Assembly (NCBI RefSeq): GCF_004217135.1
Contig: NZ_SHKK01000001.1
Coordinates: forward strand, 4,402,001 to 4,466,000
Reading direction: 5' to 3'
From: Micromonospora violae
GTDB lineage: Bacteria > Actinomycetota > Actinomycetes > Mycobacteriales > Micromonosporaceae
Length of the DNA stretch: 64,000 nucleotides
The translations under genes and the position numbers were made by a program. Below the pieces are notes generated by a model. That model did not search any database. It saw only the letters and a program-made list of their open reading frames with translations, and was not told where the DNA came from. The first letter of the stretch is position 1. Every line of letters starts with the position of its first letter. Below are positions 34,782-42,855 of this stretch, one piece after another.

Positions 34782-34817
34782 GGGTGGGTGTGGGTCACCG
34801 TTGACCCACACCCACCC
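34782..34817 (-). terminator. Perfect hairpin between xylB and the MFS gene
   Basis: GGGTGGGTGTGGGTCA (34782-34797) and TGACCCACACCCACCC (34802-34817), a 16-bp stem with a 4-nt loop. It would separate or attenuate xylB and MFS expression. Confidence 0.7.
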
Positions 34818-34833
34818 GTGTCGATCCCGACGC

Positions 34834-36261
34834 TCAGCGCCGGTCGAGCACCAGACCACGTGCCGCGGCGTACTGGTCGCGGACGGCGGGGACGGCTGCC
34901 GCCGCGTACTCCTCGGTGCCCTCCACGGCCCAGGCCGGCGGCGCGTCGCCACCGAGGGCGACCCAGGCGGCCTGCCGGGCGGCGCCGTCGGCGACGTATT
35001 CCCCGGCTGGTGGGACGACGACCGGGCAGCCGAAGACCTGCGGGGCGATCTGACGCACCGCGGCCGACCGGGCCCCGCCGCCGACCAGGATGACCCGGCG
35101 GACGGTGGCACCCTGCGCGGTCAACGCGTCCAGGCCGTCGGCGAGCGCGCAGAGCATGCCCTCCACGGCGGCCCGGGCCAGGTGCGCGGGGGTCGACGTG
35201 CGCAGGGTCAGACCGTGCACCGCGCCGGTGGCGAGCGGTCGGTTCGGCGTCCGCTCACCCTCCAGGTAAGGCACCATGACCAGCCCGTCCGCCCCAGCCG
35301 GCGCGGAGAGCGCCAGCTCTGCCAGCTCGTCCAGGTTGACGCCGAGCATCGCGGCGGCGGCGTCCAGCACCCGGGCCGCGTTGAGCGTGCAGACCAGGGG
35401 CAGGAAACGGCCGGACGCGTCGGCGAAGCCCGCGACGGCGCCGCTCTGGTCGGCGGCCGGCACGTCGGCGATGCTGAACACGGTGCCGGAGGTGCCGATC
35501 GACACGACCACGTCACCCGGGCCGGCACCGACACCCAGCGCGGCGGCAGCGTTGTCCCCGGTGCCCGCGCCGAGCAGCGCACCACCCGGCCCGCCCAGCC
35601 CGTCGGCGAGCTTCCCCGCCGACTCGGCCGGACCGAGCACCTCAGGCACCACCAGGCGCCGACCGAAGCCCCGCTCCAGCAGGTCCAGTCGGTACTCGCC
35701 GGTCGCCGGTGACCAGTAACCCGTGCCGCTGGCGTCGCCCCGGTCGGTACGCAGCGCGCCCAACCCGGGTGCGCCGGCCAGCCGCCAGGTCAGCCAGTCG
35801 TGGGGCAGGCAGACGGCGGCCACCCGGGCGGCCAGCTCCGGCTCGTGCCGGGCCAGCCACCGCAGTTTGGTGATGGTGAAGCTGGCCACCGGAACGCTGC
35901 CGGTGGCGTCGGCCCAGAACCGGCTCCCGACCGAGCCGCCGCCGGCCTCCTCGATGAGGTCGGCGGCGGCGTCGGCGGATCGGGTGTCGTTCCACAGCAG
36001 CGCCGGGCGGACCACCCGGCCGTCCTCGTCGAGACACACCATGCCGTGCTGCTGGCCGGCGACGGAGATCGCCGCCACGTCGGCCAGCCCGCCGGCCTGG
36101 TCGGCGGCGCTGCGCAGCGCCTGCCACCAGGCTTCCGGGTCGACCTCCGTGCCGTCCGGGTGCGGTGCCCGGCCCTGCCGCAGCAGAGCGCCGGTCTCCG
36201 CGTCCCGGATCACCACCTTGCAGGACTGCGTGGACGAGTCAACGCCTGCGACCAACGGCAT
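34834..36261 (-). CDS. xylB: Xylulokinase
   Basis: 475 aa FGGY-family sugar kinase. N-terminal [17 protein letters not shown] (phosphate loop), [16 protein letters not shown] and LLWNDTRS substrate blocks, and the C-terminal ATP motif [22 protein letters not shown]. It phosphorylates D-xylulose to xylulose-5-phosphate for the pentose phosphate pathway. It starts 10 nt after the xylA stop; same operon. Confidence 0.96.
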   Translation of the reverse strand: MPLVAGVDSSTQSCKVVIRDAETGALLRQGRAPHPDGTEVDPEAWWQALRSAADQAGGLADVAAISVAGQQHGMVCLDEDGRVVRPALLWNDTRSADAAADLIEEAGGGSVGSRFWADATGSVPVASFTITKLRWLARHEPELAARVAAVCLPHDWLTWRLAGAPGLGALRTDRGDASGTGYWSPATGEYRLDLLERGFGRRLVVPEVLGPAESAGKLADGLGGPGGALLGAGTGDNAAAALGVGAGPGDVVVSIGTSGTVFSIADVPAADQSGAVAGFADASGRFLPLVCTLNAARVLDAAAAMLGVNLDELAELALSAPAGADGLVMVPYLEGERTPNRPLATGAVHGLTLRTSTPAHLARAAVEGMLCALADGLDALTAQGATVRRVILVGGGARSAAVRQIAPQVFGCPVVVPPAGEYVADGAARQAAWVALGGDAPPAWAVEGTEEYAAAAVPAVRDQYAAARGLVLDRR

Positions 36262-36270
36262 GGCGGGGCC

Positions 36271-37458
36271 TCAGCGCGCGCCGAGCAGGTGCTCGACGGC
36301 GAGCTGGTTGAGCCGGACGAAGGCGAAGCCCCGGGCGGCCACCGCGTCGACGTCGACATCCTCGAACGCGGACCGGTCGGCCAGGAACTCCTCGTAGCCC
36401 TCGCCATCGCCGAGCGTCGGCGTGCTCAGCTCGCCGACCTTGCTGGCGGCCAGCGCCTCGATCACCTCGGGGTCGGCGCGGAACGCCGCCGCGCGCTCCT
36501 TGAGCAGCAGGTAGGTGCTCATGTTGGCCGCCGCGGAGGCCCACACCCCGTCCATGTCCTCAGTGCGCGACGGCTTGTAGTCGAAGTGCCGCGGCCCGTC
36601 GTAGGTCGGCCCGCCGTTGGGGCCACCGTTCTCGAGGAGATCCACCAGGGCGAACGCGTTCATCAGGTCACCGTGGCCGAAGACCAGGTCCTGGTCGTAC
36701 TTGATGCCGCGCTGACCGTTGAGGTCCAGGTGGAACAGCTTGCCCTGCCAGAGCGCCTGGGCGATGCCGTGGGCGTAGTTGAGCCCGGCCATCTGCTCGT
36801 GCCCGACCTCCGGGTTGAGGCCGACCATCTCCGGGTGCTCGAGCTGGGAGATGAAGCCGAGCGCGTGCCCGATGGTCGGCAGCAGGATGTCGCCGCGCGG
36901 CTCGTTGGGCTTGGGCTCCAGGGCGAACCGCAGGTTGTAGCCCTTGTCGATGGCGTACTGGGTGAGCAGGTTGACCGCCTCGCGGTAGCGGTCCAGGGCG
37001 GCCTGGACGTCCTTGGCGAGGTCGTACTCGGAGCCCTCGCGGCCACCCCACATCACGAAGGTGCTCGCGCCCAGCTCGGCGGCCAGGTCGACCTGGCGCA
37101 GCACCTTGCGCAGGGCGAAGCGGCGGACGTCGCGGTCGTTGCTGGTGAAGCCGCCGTCCTTGAAGATCGGGTGGGTGAAGAGGTTGGTGGTGACCATCGG
37201 CACCACGAGCCCGGTCTCGTCGAGGGCCTTGCGGAACCGGGCGATGTGCTGGTCCCGGGTGGCGGCGTCGGCCCCGAACGGGATCAGGTCGTCGTCGTGG
37301 AAGGTGATGCCGTACGCGCCCAGCTCGGCGAGCCGGTGCACCGCCTCGACCGCGTCGAGCTCGGGGCGGGTGGCGTCACCGAACGGGTCACGGGCCTGCC
37401 AGCCGACGGTCCAGAGCCCGAAGGAGAACTTGTCGGCGGGGGTGGGACGGGGTGCCAT
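36271..37458 (-). CDS. xylA: Xylose isomerase
   Basis: 395 aa, the length of actinobacterial group I enzymes. [21 protein letters not shown] near the N-terminus, catalytic His in [12 protein letters not shown] (about 54), metal ligands in [12 protein letters not shown] (about 180-190), GHEQMAGLN (about 219) and LFHLDLNGQ. It converts D-xylose to D-xylulose. ATG 37458 has GGAGG 7 nt upstream. Divergent from the ROK regulator across a 78-bp promoter region. Confidence 0.97.
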   Translation of the reverse strand: MAPRPTPADKFSFGLWTVGWQARDPFGDATRPELDAVEAVHRLAELGAYGITFHDDDLIPFGADAATRDQHIARFRKALDETGLVVPMVTTNLFTHPIFKDGGFTSNDRDVRRFALRKVLRQVDLAAELGASTFVMWGGREGSEYDLAKDVQAALDRYREAVNLLTQYAIDKGYNLRFALEPKPNEPRGDILLPTIGHALGFISQLEHPEMVGLNPEVGHEQMAGLNYAHGIAQALWQGKLFHLDLNGQRGIKYDQDLVFGHGDLMNAFALVDLLENGGPNGGPTYDGPRHFDYKPSRTEDMDGVWASAAANMSTYLLLKERAAAFRADPEVIEALAASKVGELSTPTLGDGEGYEEFLADRSAFEDVDVDAVAARGFAFVRLNQLAVEHLLGAR

Positions 37459-37487
37459 GAGCGACCTCCGGGGTGGTGTTGTCCGCT

Positions 37488-37510
37488 ATTTGTTCAGCGA
37501 TTGAATTATT
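37488..37510. promoter_or_regulatory. Candidate XylR operator in the xylA/ROK divergent promoter
   Basis: An AT-rich imperfect palindrome centred on TTCA-gcgat-TGAA (TTCA at 37493-37496) with flanking ATTTG and TTATT. ROK-type xylose repressors bind AT-rich palindromes in this position. Pattern inference only. Confidence 0.45.
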
Positions 37511-37536
37511 TGCCCACCCTATGGCACTGTCAAGGG

Positions 37537-38775
37537 GTGAGCCTCACCCACGCCCCGGCCGGCGCAGCCCGTCAGGGCAGTCTGCGCGAGCTCAACCTCG
37601 CCCTGGTCCTCGGCCGGATCGCCGCAGCCGACCGACCTCCCTCCCGGGCCGACCTGGCGACCGCCACCGGCCTGACCAGAGCCACCGTATCCGCGGTGGT
37701 CGAGGACCTGCTCGCCGGACAACTGGTCAGCGAGTCCGACCCGGCACCCCGCTCGGGTGCCGGCCGCCCGGCGCGCGGGCTGGTCCTGGCCGATCAGGGG
37801 CCCGCCGGGCTCGGCCTCGAGGTCAACGTCGACTACCTGGCGGTCTGCGTGGTGGATCTCGCCGGCCAGGTCCGGCACCGCACGGTGCACCGGGCCGACC
37901 TACGCCCGGTGGCCCCCGCCGACGCCCTGGCCCGCCTGGTCGAGATGGCCGGCGCGGCCCGCGACGACGCCGCCCGAGACGGCCTCACCCTGGCCGGCGC
38001 CGCGCTCGCGGTGCCCGGTCTGGTGGACGACGCCGGGGTGGTCCGGCTCGCGCCGAACCTCGGCTGGCACGACGTGCCGGTGCCCGCGCTGCTCGCCGAA
38101 CACCCTCCGCTGATCGAGCAGGTGCCCGGCGTGCCCGCGTTGATGGTGGACAACGAGGCCAACCTCGCCGCGCTCGGTGAGCTGCACTCCCAGCCACCCG
38201 GCCCGACCAGCTTTCTGCACATCTCCGGTGAGGTGGGCATCGGTGCCGGCATCGTGCTGGACGGCGCGCTGTTTCGCGGCGTACGCGGGTGGAGCGGCGA
38301 GATCGGGCACCTCCCGGTGCACCCCGAGGGCCGTCCGTGCCGCTGCGGAGGGCAGGGTTGCCTGGAGCAGTACGCCGGCCAGGAGGCAATCGTGTCCGCC
38401 GCCGGGCTGGCCCGGGCGGAGCTTCCCGCGGACACCGCGACGGCCCGGCTGGCCGAGTTGGCCGAGGCCGGCGACGCCGACGCGCTGCGGGCGTTGCACG
38501 ACGCCGGAACGGCACTCGGCGTGGCGGTGGCCGGTGTCGTCAACCTGCTCGACCTGGACACCGTGGTGCTCGGTGGCGGTTACGCGGCGCTCGCACCCTG
38601 GCTGTGCCCCCCGGTCCTCGCCGAGATCAGCGCCCGGGTGCTCACCGCGGCCTGGTCGCCGGTCACGGTCCGGCCCTCGACCCTCGGCGCGGAGGCCGCC
38701 GCGGTGGGCGCCGCCGGTTCGGTGGCCCGCCGGATCGTCGCCCAGCCCGCCGGCTGGTTGGCGCGCTCCAGCTGA
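37537..38775 (+). CDS. xylR: ROK-family transcriptional regulator, probable xylose repressor
   Basis: 412 aa from GTG 37537; the longer upstream frame runs antisense through xylA and is a shadow. N-terminal winged helix (LVLGRIAAADRPPSRADLAT, TRATVSAVVEDLLAG). The ROK kinase-like fold carries GVRGWSGEIGHLPVHPEG and the zinc motif CRCGGQGCLEQY. Orientation opposite xylAB and the shared 78-bp control region indicate repression of xylose use, relieved by xylose. Confidence 0.92.
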   Translation: MSLTHAPAGAARQGSLRELNLALVLGRIAAADRPPSRADLATATGLTRATVSAVVEDLLAGQLVSESDPAPRSGAGRPARGLVLADQGPAGLGLEVNVDYLAVCVVDLAGQVRHRTVHRADLRPVAPADALARLVEMAGAARDDAARDGLTLAGAALAVPGLVDDAGVVRLAPNLGWHDVPVPALLAEHPPLIEQVPGVPALMVDNEANLAALGELHSQPPGPTSFLHISGEVGIGAGIVLDGALFRGVRGWSGEIGHLPVHPEGRPCRCGGQGCLEQYAGQEAIVSAAGLARAELPADTATARLAELAEAGDADALRALHDAGTALGVAVAGVVNLLDLDTVVLGGGYAALAPWLCPPVLAEISARVLTAAWSPVTVRPSTLGAEAAAVGAAGSVARRIVAQPAGWLARSS

Positions 38776-38879
38776 TCGCCACCGGCGTCGGCGCCTGCTG
38801 TCGGGGCGGATCGGTACCCTTGCTGCCAGGCAACGATCCCCGGTGAGGAGTCGAGAGTCAGCATGTGCACACGTCGTCA

Positions 38880-39268
38880 GACGCGAGCCGGCGTCGGGCG
38901 GTGACCGTGACCCGCCAGCCCGGCACCCCGCGCCACTGCTGGTCACCGCCGACGGCACGGTCACCCCGGTCCCGGTCGGTGGCATGCCGGTGGGGGCGCT
39001 GACCGCCGCACGGTTCGCCGAGACCCGGGTGCACCCCGATCCGGGCGACCTGCTGCTCGCGTACACCGATGGGGTGACCGGGGCGCGCGGCCCGCGCGAC
39101 GCGGCGATGTTCGGTGAGGCGCGGCTGCGTGCCGCGTTGGTGGCGGCGGCCGGGCAACCGCCGGCGGCGCTGATCGACCGGGTGCTCCGGGCGGTCGACG
39201 ACTGGCTGGACGGGCAGGCCCACGACGACATCGCGATGCTGGCCGTGGGCGCGTCGGCACCGCCCTGA
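38880..39268 (+). pseudogene. C-terminal fragment of a SpoIIE/PP2C-type phosphatase
   Basis: The frame ending at TGA 39266-39268 reads HPAPLLVTADGTVTPVPVGG, LLAYTDGVTGARGP and AHDDIAMLAVG, the C-terminal third of PP2C SpoIIE domains including the last metal Asp pair. No ATG/GTG start in this frame lies in a suitable place, and the N-terminal catalytic half is absent. A 13-codon frame (ATG 38862, MCTRRQTRAGVGR) lies just before in another frame. The only other frame material upstream overlaps the ROK gene. A decayed relic of a gene once next to the intact phosphatase at 40020. Confidence 0.65.
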
Positions 39269-39296
39269 CCGGCGGGCGGAGGCCCGGCCGGCGTGA

Positions 39297-39962
39297 TCAG
39301 GCGGTACGCGCCACCGGCGGGTCGCCGGCCGGCCATTCCCGGGTGGTGCCGACCGATCGCTCCGGGCCGCCCGACGCACCCGTCCACACCGCTCGGGTCT
39401 GCCGGCCCGACTCGACCGACCAGTCCCCCGACTCTCCGCCGGGCCGGTCCGGACCGTCCGGCCAGTGCCCCGGGCCCGTCGACTCGCCCGGCGTCGACGC
39501 GTTGCGCGCCTGCTGGCGGCGGGCGGTCTCGTCGAACTCCCGCATCCCGCCCAGCAGCGCGTCGCGGCCCTCCGGGCTCATCCCGGCCAGCACGGCGGCG
39601 AGTTGGGCCTGGCGGTCGGCCCGCAGGTCGGCGAGGAGCCGGCGGGCCTCCGGGGTGAGGTGCAGCGAGATCTCCCGGCGGTCGAAGCGGCCCGGCTCGC
39701 GCTCCAACATGCCGGCGGCGACCAGCCGGTCGCAGAGGCGGCTGGCGGAGCTGAGCAGCATGTCGAGTCGGGTGGCGAGCCGACGCAGGTTGATCCCGTC
39801 GGACTGCTCCACCACCATCACCGCCCGCAACTGTGCGCCGGAGACCCGGTTGGCGGTCCCCTCCCGGGCAGACTCCCAGATGCCCAGCAGGGCAGCGGCT
39901 GCCGCGTCCAGCGTGGCAGCCATACTCGTCTCAGGGTCCGTCGGACCGTTCAGTTCGGCCAT
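39297..39962 (-). CDS. MarR-family transcriptional regulator with long C-terminal tail
   Basis: 221 aa. Winged-helix core at residues about 40-115 (VSGAQLRAVMVVEQSDGINL, LDMLLSSASRLCDRLVAAGM, DRREISLHLTPEARRLL). The last 75 residues are Gly/Pro/Ser-rich and unlike typical MarR proteins. TAGTCT (39972-39977) lies 9 nt upstream of the ATG, giving a near-leaderless transcript. It is divergent from the SpoIIE-type phosphatase gene (57 nt between starts), which it may control. Confidence 0.85.
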   Translation of the reverse strand: MAELNGPTDPETSMAATLDAAAAALLGIWESAREGTANRVSGAQLRAVMVVEQSDGINLRRLATRLDMLLSSASRLCDRLVAAGMLEREPGRFDRREISLHLTPEARRLLADLRADRQAQLAAVLAGMSPEGRDALLGGMREFDETARRQQARNASTPGESTGPGHWPDGPDRPGGESGDWSVESGRQTRAVWTGASGGPERSVGTTREWPAGDPPVARTA

Positions 39963-40019
39963 GGTGGCCCGAGACTACTCCGAACCCACTGGTGGTCGAG
40001 CTTTGCGCGAGGAGCGAGG

Positions 40020-41150
40020 ATGAGCGAACCGGTCAATCAGGCACGACGCGCCCTGAACGAGGCACCAGCTGACCGGCTCGTCGGTGGTGTCGGGGAGGTG
40101 CTCGCCCGGTCGTACGGCATCACCGACGTCGAGCTATACCAGGTCGACTATCGGCTCGCGGAGCTGCTGCCCCTCACCGAGGGTGATTCGATCACGAACC
40201 CCGGGCACCCGGCCTGGCGCGCCTTCGACCACCAGTCGCCGATACTGATCGATGGGGCCGCCTGGATCCCGGTCACCATGCGTGGCGAACGCCGAGGGGT
40301 GCTGCGCCTGTCTCCCGTGCCGGACGACCGGGAGGCTCTCACCGCGCTGGCTGAGGTCGCCACCGCGCTCGCCCACGAGGTGGCGGCGGTCTCCGCTGGC
40401 ACCGACGTCTATCGGGCGGCCCGGCGCAGCCAACGTCTCACCCTGGCCGCCGAGATGCAGTGGGACCTGCTCCCCGGGCGCAGCCGGATCCGTCCGTCGT
40501 TCAGCCTGGCCGGGCAGTTGGAGCCGGCGTACGCGGTGCGCGGCGACAGCTTCGACTGGTCCGACGACGGGGAACGGCTCTGGTTGTCCACCATCAACGG
40601 CACCGGTGAGGGCGTGGCCGCCTCCCTGCTCACCTCGCTGGGCACCCACGCGCTGCGCAACGCGCGTCGGGCCGGGCTGGGCCTGGCCGACCAGGCCGCC
40701 CTCGCCGATCAGGCAATCTACGACCTGTACCGGGGCGAGCAGCACCTCTCCGCGTTGCTGATGGAGTTGGACCTGCGCTCCGGGATGATGACCGTGGTGG
40801 ACGCCGGGTCGCCCCGGCTGGTTCTGCTTCGCGACGGGGAGGTCACCGAGCAGCCCCTGGAGGCGCAGTTCCCGCTGGGCATGTTCGAGGCGACCGACTA
40901 CCACGAGCAGAGGTTCCCGCTGGAGCGCGGCGACCGCGTCTTCGTGGTCAGCGACGGGGTGGTGGACGCCACCAGCCAGCAGGCGCGCTACGGCGAGACG
41001 GCGCTGGACCGGTTCCTGCGGCGGACCGGGCCGATGGCACCCCTGGACGCCGTCCGGTCGCTGATCGGTGATCTGCGCGCGTTCGTGGCCGGTGACCTGG
41101 TCGACGACGCGGTGGTTGTCTGCCTGGACTGGACCGGCCCGCAACCGTGA
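40020..41150 (+). CDS. SpoIIE-type PP2C serine phosphatase
   Basis: 376 aa from ATG 40020 (GAGGAG 6 nt upstream). The N-terminal about 130 residues form a GAF-like sensor region (VLARSYGITDVELYQVDYRL, MRGERRGVLRLSPVPDD). The C-terminal SpoIIE phosphatase has AEMQWDLLPG, GDSFDWSDDG (metal Asp), VSDGVVDAT and DDAVVVCLDW. Such proteins dephosphorylate anti-anti-sigma factors in partner-switching networks; no such partner gene is adjacent. Cytoplasmic. Confidence 0.9.
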   Translation: MSEPVNQARRALNEAPADRLVGGVGEVLARSYGITDVELYQVDYRLAELLPLTEGDSITNPGHPAWRAFDHQSPILIDGAAWIPVTMRGERRGVLRLSPVPDDREALTALAEVATALAHEVAAVSAGTDVYRAARRSQRLTLAAEMQWDLLPGRSRIRPSFSLAGQLEPAYAVRGDSFDWSDDGERLWLSTINGTGEGVAASLLTSLGTHALRNARRAGLGLADQAALADQAIYDLYRGEQHLSALLMELDLRSGMMTVVDAGSPRLVLLRDGEVTEQPLEAQFPLGMFEATDYHEQRFPLERGDRVFVVSDGVVDATSQQARYGETALDRFLRRTGPMAPLDAVRSLIGDLRAFVAGDLVDDAVVVCLDWTGPQP

Positions 41151-41157
41151 CCGGCGG

Positions 41158-42639
41158 TCAGTACGCTCCGCGACCGTTCAGCACCGCGCCGAAGGTCTTC
41201 CACAGAATGGTGAGGTCGGCGGCGAGGGACCAGTTCTCCACGTAGTAGAGGTCGAGCCGGATGCCGTCCTCCCAGCTCAGGTCAGAGCGGCCACTGACCT
41301 GCCACAGGCCGGTCATACCCGGCTTGACCAGTAGCCGCCGGGCCACGTCGCCGTCGTAGCGGGCCACCTCCGACGGCAGCGGCGGGCGCGGCCCGACCAG
41401 GCTCATCTGACCCAGCAGGACGTTCACCAGCTGCGGCAGCTCATCCAGGGACCATTTGCGCAGGAGCCGGCCGACGCGGGTCACCCGCGGGTCCTGGCGC
41501 ATCTTGAACATCAGGCCGTCGGTCTCGTTACGCGCGGCCAACTCGGCGAGCAGCGCGTCCGCGTTCACCACCATGGTGCGGAACTTGAACACGCCGAACT
41601 CCTGCCCGCCCCGGCCGACCCGGACCTGCCGGAACAGCACCGGGCCTCGGCTGTCCAGTTTGATGGCCAGGGCGATGATGGCGATCAGCGGCAGCAGCAT
41701 CGCCAGCGCCAGCGACGAGACGGACCTGTCGACGAGACCTTTGACCAGCTTGCGGGCTCCGCGGAACTCGGGTGCCTCGACGTGGATCAGCGGCAGGCCG
41801 GCGACCGGGCGGGTGTGGATCCGCGGGCCGGCGACGTCGGTCAGCGCGGGTGCGACGACCAGGTCGACGCCGGTCCCCTCCAACTGCCAGCCGAGGCGGC
41901 GCAGCCGGGTCGCGGTCAGCTCGCCGGAGGCGGTCACCGCGACCGTGTCCGCGCCGATCGCGGTGGCGGCCTCCGGGATGCCCCGGAACGAGCCCACCAC
42001 CGGCACGTCGCCCAGCCGCTGTGCCACCGGCGCGAGCAGCGCGTCCGGGATGCAGGCGCCCACCACCTGGTAGCCGGCGTACGGCTCGCGCCGCAGTGTG
42101 TGGACCAACTCCAGCACGTGGGCGGTGTCGCCGACCACCAGCACCTTGCGGGACCAGCCGGCGCCGAGCGAGCGGGCCCGGTGCAGCCGCTTGCGGGCGG
42201 CGAAACGGGCCACCTCCAGCCCGACGGTGCCCACCGCGAAGGAGATGCCCAGGAAACCCCGGGAGACGCCGACGTCGGCGATGTAACCGATGATGGCGAT
42301 CGCCCCGGCCAACCGCAGGCTGGCCGAGCTGACCCGCCGGTACTCGTCCGCGCCGTAGCCGATCACCCGGTCGTCGTAGCAGCCGAGCGCCTTGAGCGAG
42401 ATCAGCCAGGCCAGCACCAGGCCCGGGGCGACGAGCACGTACGGGATCTCCGAGCCGGTCGGCTCACCTTCACCGAAACGGGCGACGTACCCGATCAGCA
42501 GCGCGATGATGAGGATGCTGGTGTCCAGCACGACCAGGACCCGGACGTAGGACCGTTCGTCGGCGCGCGCCACCAGCCCGGTGCGTCGACCGTCCGGCTC
42601 CGCCGACGTGGCGGGGGTCAAGAGTGTCGCCACGCTCAC
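41158..42639 (-). CDS. Undecaprenyl-phosphate sugar phosphotransferase (polyprenyl glycosylphosphotransferase)
   Basis: 493 aa from GTG 42639 with GGGGGAGGG upstream (an in-frame ATG at 42720 is possible). Four N-terminal TMs, a CoA-binding-like middle domain (RKVLVVGDTAHVLELVHTL), a fifth TM, and the bacterial sugar transferase domain: FKFRTMVVNAD, RLLRKWSLDELPQL, GQMSLVGPRPPLPSEV, KPGMTGLWQVSGRSDLSW. It transfers a hexose-1-phosphate to undecaprenyl phosphate, starting exopolysaccharide assembly. No other polysaccharide gene is next to it. Confidence 0.93.
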   Translation of the reverse strand: MSVATLLTPATSAEPDGRRTGLVARADERSYVRVLVVLDTSILIIALLIGYVARFGEGEPTGSEIPYVLVAPGLVLAWLISLKALGCYDDRVIGYGADEYRRVSSASLRLAGAIAIIGYIADVGVSRGFLGISFAVGTVGLEVARFAARKRLHRARSLGAGWSRKVLVVGDTAHVLELVHTLRREPYAGYQVVGACIPDALLAPVAQRLGDVPVVGSFRGIPEAATAIGADTVAVTASGELTATRLRRLGWQLEGTGVDLVVAPALTDVAGPRIHTRPVAGLPLIHVEAPEFRGARKLVKGLVDRSVSSLALAMLLPLIAIIALAIKLDSRGPVLFRQVRVGRGGQEFGVFKFRTMVVNADALLAELAARNETDGLMFKMRQDPRVTRVGRLLRKWSLDELPQLVNVLLGQMSLVGPRPPLPSEVARYDGDVARRLLVKPGMTGLWQVSGRSDLSWEDGIRLDLYYVENWSLAADLTILWKTFGAVLNGRGAY

Positions 42640-42798
42640 CGGCCCTCCCCCTCTGTACAGGATGGCCCCGGCCGACGGGTCGGACCGTAGGCGGACCGAC
42701 CATGCCGGAACAGTCGACATCCTGCCTTGACAACTATGACCGCCGATTGCTTCCGACGTATTGCCGTCACTTTTCTTCAACAACTCGGTGGCCGCAAA

Positions 42799-42836
42799 GG
42801 GGCCTGCCACACCGAATCGACGGTCGGGCAGACCCC
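42799..42836 (-). terminator. Terminator after the VWA-fusion gene
   Basis: GGGGCCTGCC (42799-42808) pairs with GGCAGACCCC (42827-42836); on the minus strand the stem is followed by TTTGCGG. 20 nt past the stop of the gene at 42856. Confidence 0.6.
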
Positions 42837-42855
42837 TCGACGTTTGAGCGTCGGG

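Noticed and set aside
35800..37536. Extension of the ROK regulator frame upstream through xylB/xylA
   Set aside because: Antisense to xylB and xylA. The regulator starts at GTG 37537, where winged-helix sequence begins.
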